NCBI RefSeq assembly: GCF_023716465.1
Contig: NZ_CP092415.1
Location: 2,271,501-2,335,500, forward strand
Source of the DNA: Flagellimonas marinaquae
GTDB lineage: Bacteria; Bacteroidota; Bacteroidia; Flavobacteriales; Flavobacteriaceae
DNA length: 64,000 nt
Reading direction: 5' to 3'
The notes beneath the pieces are model-generated. The model saw only the letters and a program-made list of their open reading frames with translations. It was not told the DNA's origin and did not search any database. This document shows positions 60,306-64,000 of the stretch, piece after piece. Position numbers and translations under genes: made by a program. Each line of letters begins with the position of its first letter. Positions within the stretch are counted from its first letter, which is position 1.

Positions 60306-62801
60306 ATGAAAAGATACTTTTCCTATTTTTTACTTCTTTTTTGTTTTGGTGCATCCGCACAGTCCAAAATTGAAGGTGTGGTAACCGATGAAGAAGGGAT
60401 GCCCATTGCCTTTGCAAACATAATTTTTGTGGATTCATCAGAAGGAACCATTACCAACGATAATGGTCGTTTTTATTTGGAATCCGATGAAACGCACGAG
60501 GCTATAAAAGTATCGTTTATCGGTTACGAGACCGTAGAGATTCCCTTGGGGCAAAAGGTGAGTTATGGTATGGAAATCGTTTTAAGGGAATCGGCGGAGC
60601 AACTTCAGGAAGTGGTTATTTATACAGGGAAGCAATCCAAAAAAAATAATCCTGCCATCGATATTTTGCGAAAAATTTGGTCCAAAAAGCGCGAAAATGG
60701 CGTCCGTAAATTTGAACAATATCAATACGATAAATACGAAAAAATCGAGTTTGATCTTAATACCATCGATAGTGCTTTGATCAAAAGCAAACTTTTTAAA
60801 GGATTGGAATTTATGTTCGAGGATTTGGATACTTCTCGAATTACGGGCAAAACCTATTTGCCCATGTTCCTGAACGAAAGTTTTTCCAAGGTTTATGGAG
60901 ATAATGCGATGGAAAGGGAAAAGGAAGATGTACTTGGAAACAAAAATTCAGGATTTAGTGGGAACCAGGCTATTACAGCATTTGTGGAAGATCTTTATTC
61001 CGACTACGACATCTACGATAATTACCTTAAATTTTTCGATAAAAGCTTTACAAGTCCTTTATCCAAAACTGGGATAGATGTGTATAATTACGTGCTTTCG
61101 GACAGTACCTATATCGACAACAAATGGTGCTACAACATAATTTATTATCCAAGAAGAAAGAACGAGCTTACATTTAAAGGGGACTTTTGGGTAAACGACA
61201 CCACCTTCGCCATAAAAAAGATTAATATGCAGGTCACCAAAAGTGCCAATATTAACTGGGTAAAGGAAATTTATATTGAGCAGGAGTTCGATGTGGTCAA
61301 TGATTCTGTCTTTTTGTTGAAGCGTGACTATATGCTAAGTGATTTTAGTTTCTCCAAAAAAGAGGAATCCAGAGGTGTGTACGGAAAGCGTACCACCGTT
61401 TTTGATAATTACACGTTTAATAATCCTAGACCTGAGGAATTTTACAAAGCAGTTGCCGACCCTTACGATCCAAGGGTTTTCTCTCAGGACAGTATCTTTT
61501 GGAAAAACGCCCGTTTGGAAAGTTTGAACGAGGATGAATCGGGCATTTTTAAGTTACTGGATACTTTAAAGACCGTTCCAAAGTTCCGTACCTATTACGA
61601 CATTGTAAGTATTTTAGGTTCTGGATATGTCGAAATAGATAAGTGGAACCTCGACATCGGAGATATATATTCCACATTTGGTTATAACGATGCGGAAGGA
61701 ATCCGTTTGCGCGCAGGAGCCAGGACATATTTTGGTCAGAACGATCTATGGCGATTGGAGGGCTATATGGCCTATGGTTTTAATGATAAAAAGGTAAAAC
61801 ATGGATTCTCGGGTAAATTTTTGCTCGATCGTAAAAATAGATTGATCATATCGGGAGGAAATCGACGCGATATAGAACAATTGGGATTGAGCCTTACCAG
61901 TACCAACGATGTGATGGGAAGGAGCATTGCATCTTCTTCTTTGGTGACTGTTGGCTCCAACGATCGTTTGACCAATATTAACCTTTCAACGCTGAACGTG
62001 GAAATGGAACCGGTCAAAAATTTTAGGATAAATGTGGGAGGGTCGTTCCGTACCTTAAGCTCCGCATTGCCCGATGCCTTTAGTTTGGACTACGTGGATG
62101 CAGGTTCCCCTTCAGGTATTGCGTCGGAAATAAAACAGTTCGATCTGAACACCACACTGATCTATACTCCGGGCAAGCGCACCATTGGTTACGGCGTTGA
62201 ACGCTCCAATATTAATGATGACTACAGCACATTTATATTGCAGTACACCAAAGGTGTGGATGGCTTTTTGGAAAGTGATTTTGATTATGAAAAAATTCAA
62301 TTCTCCTATAGACAACCATGGCAATTGGGAGGATTTGGTAGGTTGACGAGTAGTGTGGAACTTGGAAAAACATTTGGAATGGTGCCATTAGGTTTGCTGA
62401 GTGTGGTTCCGGGCAACCAAACATTGTTTTCTTTATACAATGTTTTTCCCAATCTGGATTTTTATGAGTTTGTTACGGATACCTATGCCACCGTACATTT
62501 GGAACATAATTTTAATGGTCGGATTTTTTCGCGGATTCCGTTGTTGCGAAAACTGAATCTAAGGGAAATTATTGGCGTTCGAGGAGCGTGGGGTCAGTTG
62601 TCCGATGAAAATATAGCTCTGAGCGCCCCTACAAATATTCCGCTTATGGCCCCCGAAGATCAAATCTATTGGGAATACTCACTCGGTGTGGGCAACATTT
62701 TCAAAATATTGCGGATCGACTTTAATTTTCGTGGAAACTATCTCGAAAATCCAGATGCCAGAGCGTTTGGGATAACAGGAACCTTCGGATTTAATTTTTA
62801 A
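60306..62801 (+). CDS. CarboxypepD_reg-like / DUF5686 family protein
   Basis: The start ATG 60306 gives about 831 residues with a signal peptide (YFSYFLLLFCFGASAQ). A carboxypeptidase-regulatory-like domain (about 20-105: IEGVVTDEEGMPIAFANI) and a DUF5686 beta-rich body follow, ending in aromatic strands (GTFGFNF), as an outer-membrane barrel does. The beginning looks like a TonB-dependent-receptor leader without the plug. Its substrate is unknown. The ppa gene follows after 76 bases. Confidence 0.9.
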   Translation: MKRYFSYFLLLFCFGASAQSKIEGVVTDEEGMPIAFANIIFVDSSEGTITNDNGRFYLESDETHEAIKVSFIGYETVEIPLGQKVSYGMEIVLRESAEQLQEVVIYTGKQSKKNNPAIDILRKIWSKKRENGVRKFEQYQYDKYEKIEFDLNTIDSALIKSKLFKGLEFMFEDLDTSRITGKTYLPMFLNESFSKVYGDNAMEREKEDVLGNKNSGFSGNQAITAFVEDLYSDYDIYDNYLKFFDKSFTSPLSKTGIDVYNYVLSDSTYIDNKWCYNIIYYPRRKNELTFKGDFWVNDTTFAIKKINMQVTKSANINWVKEIYIEQEFDVVNDSVFLLKRDYMLSDFSFSKKEESRGVYGKRTTVFDNYTFNNPRPEEFYKAVADPYDPRVFSQDSIFWKNARLESLNEDESGIFKLLDTLKTVPKFRTYYDIVSILGSGYVEIDKWNLDIGDIYSTFGYNDAEGIRLRAGARTYFGQNDLWRLEGYMAYGFNDKKVKHGFSGKFLLDRKNRLIISGGNRRDIEQLGLSLTSTNDVMGRSIASSSLVTVGSNDRLTNINLSTLNVEMEPVKNFRINVGGSFRTLSSALPDAFSLDYVDAGSPSGIASEIKQFDLNTTLIYTPGKRTIGYGVERSNINDDYSTFILQYTKGVDGFLESDFDYEKIQFSYRQPWQLGGFGRLTSSVELGKTFGMVPLGLLSVVPGNQTLFSLYNVFPNLDFYEFVTDTYATVHLEHNFNGRIFSRIPLLRKLNLREIIGVRGAWGQLSDENIALSAPTNIPLMAPEDQIYWEYSLGVGNIFKILRIDFNFRGNYLENPDARAFGITGTFGFNF

Positions 62802-62834
62802 TTAATACGAAACCGCCAATTTATGCCCACTATT

Positions 62835-62856
62835 CCAGTTATACTGGTTATTTTTG
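62835..62856 (+). promoter_or_regulatory. ppa -7 box with adjacent inverted repeat
   Basis: CCAGT-TAT-ACTGG (62835-62847) is directly followed by TATTTTTG (62849-62856), an exact TAnnTTTG. It lies 21 bases before the ppa start chosen. A regulator could bind the repeat within the spacer. Confidence 0.4.
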
Positions 62857-62877
62857 CACAATAAATTTATTGCTGAC

Positions 62878-63405
62878 ATGTCTAAAAAACCACGTATTAC
62901 CTTTGATGTACTGGTAGAAATTCCCAAAGGTAGCAGAAACAAGTACGAATACGACTTTACCTTGAACAAGATTCGGTTTGACCGAACCTTATTTTCTTCG
63001 ATGATGTATCCCGGTGATTACGGATTTATTCCCGAAACCTTGGCCCTGGATGGAGACCCTTTGGATGTATTGGTACTTTGTACCGAACCCACCTACCCCA
63101 TGGTAGTGGTAGAAGTTAAGCCGGTAGGTGTATTCCACATGACCGATGAAAAAGGTCCCGATGAAAAAATAATTTGTGTTCCAGTATCCGACCCAATTTG
63201 GAGCAAAAGAGACGATATCAGTGAATTGAACCCTCACAGATTAAAAGAAATCGAGCACTTTTTCCAGGTATATAAAGATTTGGAAGAGAAAAAAGTAGAT
63301 ACCGGGGGTTGGGGAGATGTCAACGAAGCGGTCAAAATCTATCATGAGTGCGTGCAGCGCTATGAAGAAAGTGATCATAAAAAGAGACGGGCCTATACTA
63401 TATAG
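62878..63405 (+). CDS. ppa: soluble inorganic pyrophosphatase
   Basis: The start ATG 62878 gives 175 residues. The family I pattern is plain: FDVLVEIPKGSRNKYEYD, MMYPGDYGFIPETLALDGDPLDVLVL with the metal-binding Asp residues, and PIWSKRDDISELNPH. It splits pyrophosphate and pulls biosynthetic reactions forward. The next gene is a membrane pyrophosphatase, so two different PPi-splitting enzymes stand side by side. Confidence 0.97.
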   Translation: MSKKPRITFDVLVEIPKGSRNKYEYDFTLNKIRFDRTLFSSMMYPGDYGFIPETLALDGDPLDVLVLCTEPTYPMVVVEVKPVGVFHMTDEKGPDEKIICVPVSDPIWSKRDDISELNPHRLKEIEHFFQVYKDLEEKKVDTGGWGDVNEAVKIYHECVQRYEESDHKKRRAYTI

Positions 63406-63423
63406 AATACATAACAAAAACTT

Positions 63424-63464
63424 TTAAAAAATGCGCTTTTAATAATTAAAGGCGCATTTTTTTT
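63424..63464 (+). terminator. terminator of ppa
   Basis: AAAAAATGCGC pairs with GCGCATTTTTT across an A+T-rich inner stem, with eight T after it. Confidence 0.85.
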
Positions 63465-63521
63465 ATTACTTCGTATTTCATTACATTAGCTTCCATTAAA
63501 AATCACTAAATAACTCAATCT

Positions 63522-64000
63522 ATGGATTTAATCGTGAAATTTTTGCCCGTATTCGGTATTCTGGGCCTTTTGTACGTCTTTATTAAAAACGTATGGATCT
63601 CCAAACAAGAGGTGGGGGATGCCAAAATGGCAAGAATAGCCAAAAATATTGCCGATGGAGCAATGTCCTTCTTAAAAGCGGAATATAAAATATTGAGCAT
63701 CTTCGTTATCGCAGTAGCTGTTTTGCTGTTCTTTAAAGGAAGTAATGAGACAGGCTCAAATGGAATGGTCGCAGTATCCTTTATAGTAGGGGCCATTTGT
63801 TCTGCCCTTGCTGGTTTTATCGGTATGAAGGTGGCTACAAAGGCAAATGTTAGAACTACCAATGCGGCAAGAACCTCGCTGGGCAAGGCCCTGGAAGTGG
63901 CATTTGCAGGAGGGGCCGTAATGGGGTTGGGTGTTGTAGGCCTCGGTGTTCTCGGTTTAAGTGGATTATTTATGATGTACAGCGGTCAAGGCTGGGAAAT
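63522..64000 (+). CDS. hppA: membrane-bound ion-translocating pyrophosphatase, N-terminal part
   Basis: The ATG at 63522 opens a frame that runs off the right edge (about 159 residues seen). It starts MDLIVKFLPVFGILGLLYVF, then MARIAKNIADGAMSFLKAEYKIL, FKGSNETGSNGMVAVSFIVGAICSALAGFIGMKVAT (in parts) and GKALEVAFAGGAVMGLGVVGLG. This is the start of the H+/Na+-translocating pyrophosphatase family, with three membrane segments visible. Which ion it pumps needs the later part. It lies 116 bases after ppa, with a terminator between. Confidence 0.93.
   Translation, partial: MDLIVKFLPVFGILGLLYVFIKNVWISKQEVGDAKMARIAKNIADGAMSFLKAEYKILSIFVIAVAVLLFFKGSNETGSNGMVAVSFIVGAICSALAGFIGMKVATKANVRTTNAARTSLGKALEVAFAGGAVMGLGVVGLGVLGLSGLFMMYSGQGWE

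Noticed and set aside
1..64000. CRISPR array, rRNA operon or IS element
   Set aside because: No regularly spaced repeats, rRNA-like sequence or transposase gene was seen in the window.

Overview
The window looks like chromosome of a gliding or marine-type member of the Flavobacteriaceae (phylum Bacteroidota). The reasons are a type IX secretion (T9SS) type B sorting domain, PorP/SprF and PorE-like proteins, DUF6089, DUF6090 and DUF5686 proteins, a folK-deoxynucleoside kinase fusion, promoters of the TTG-N19-21-TAnnTTTG type, and few Shine-Dalgarno sequences. The genus cannot be decided from sequence alone.

Layout. Bases 1-5601 hold the end of a giant T9SS-exported adhesin, then a PorP/SprF protein and a PorE-like OmpA protein. 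Bases 5603-10351 hold an Nramp-like transporter, a GMC oxidoreductase with its gluconate-dehydrogenase-subunit-3-like partner, and a collagen-like lipoprotein. Bases 10536-20656 are an integrated genomic island of about 10 kb, more A+T rich than its surroundings. It sits in the 3' end of tRNA-Leu(UAA): a 16-bp direct repeat marks the ends, an integrase lies at the left, and an excisionase-like gene with a putative replication initiator lies at the right. Between them are likely cargo genes: a polyvalent-type small kinase, a DUF4041/T5orf172 GIY-YIG protein, a KAP-type P-loop NTPase, an XRE regulator and several unknown small proteins. This island is the best candidate for an undescribed system; it resembles a phage-satellite or mobilisable island carrying possible anti-phage genes.

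Bases 20643-64000 are mostly core genome: tRNA-Leu and tRNA-Gly, mutS, a SpoU methyltransferase, folK-dNK, sppA, a queuosine-precursor transporter, an AsmA protein, a GH3 protein, tig-clpP-clpX, a GDSL lipoprotein, pdxJ, a CBS protein, nadK, DUF6089, uppS, bamA, two OmpH/Skp chaperones, murI, folA, a class V aminotransferase, a CBM48 protein, a CAT-like acetyltransferase, thyA, a nucleoside transporter, a bifunctional nuclease, etfA, etfB, pdhB, a DUF5686 protein, ppa and the start of hppA.

Genes that work together: the first three form a T9SS/surface-adhesion unit; tig-clpP-clpX form a protein-quality operon; nadK through skp form an envelope-biogenesis block (uppS for lipid carrier, bamA and Skp for outer-membrane proteins, murI for peptidoglycan). 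thyA and folA, both of folate/dTMP metabolism, lie within 5 kb of each other. A nearly identical palindromic operator precedes etfBA and the GDSL lipoprotein gene, which suggests a shared lipid-catabolism regulon. Hidden items outside annotated genes include a remnant of a four-helix-bundle (S23-type) gene directly after the nucleoside-transporter stop codon, a three-copy 21-bp-phased repeat upstream of the collagen-like gene, and paired 11-bp-period repeats inside both island ends.
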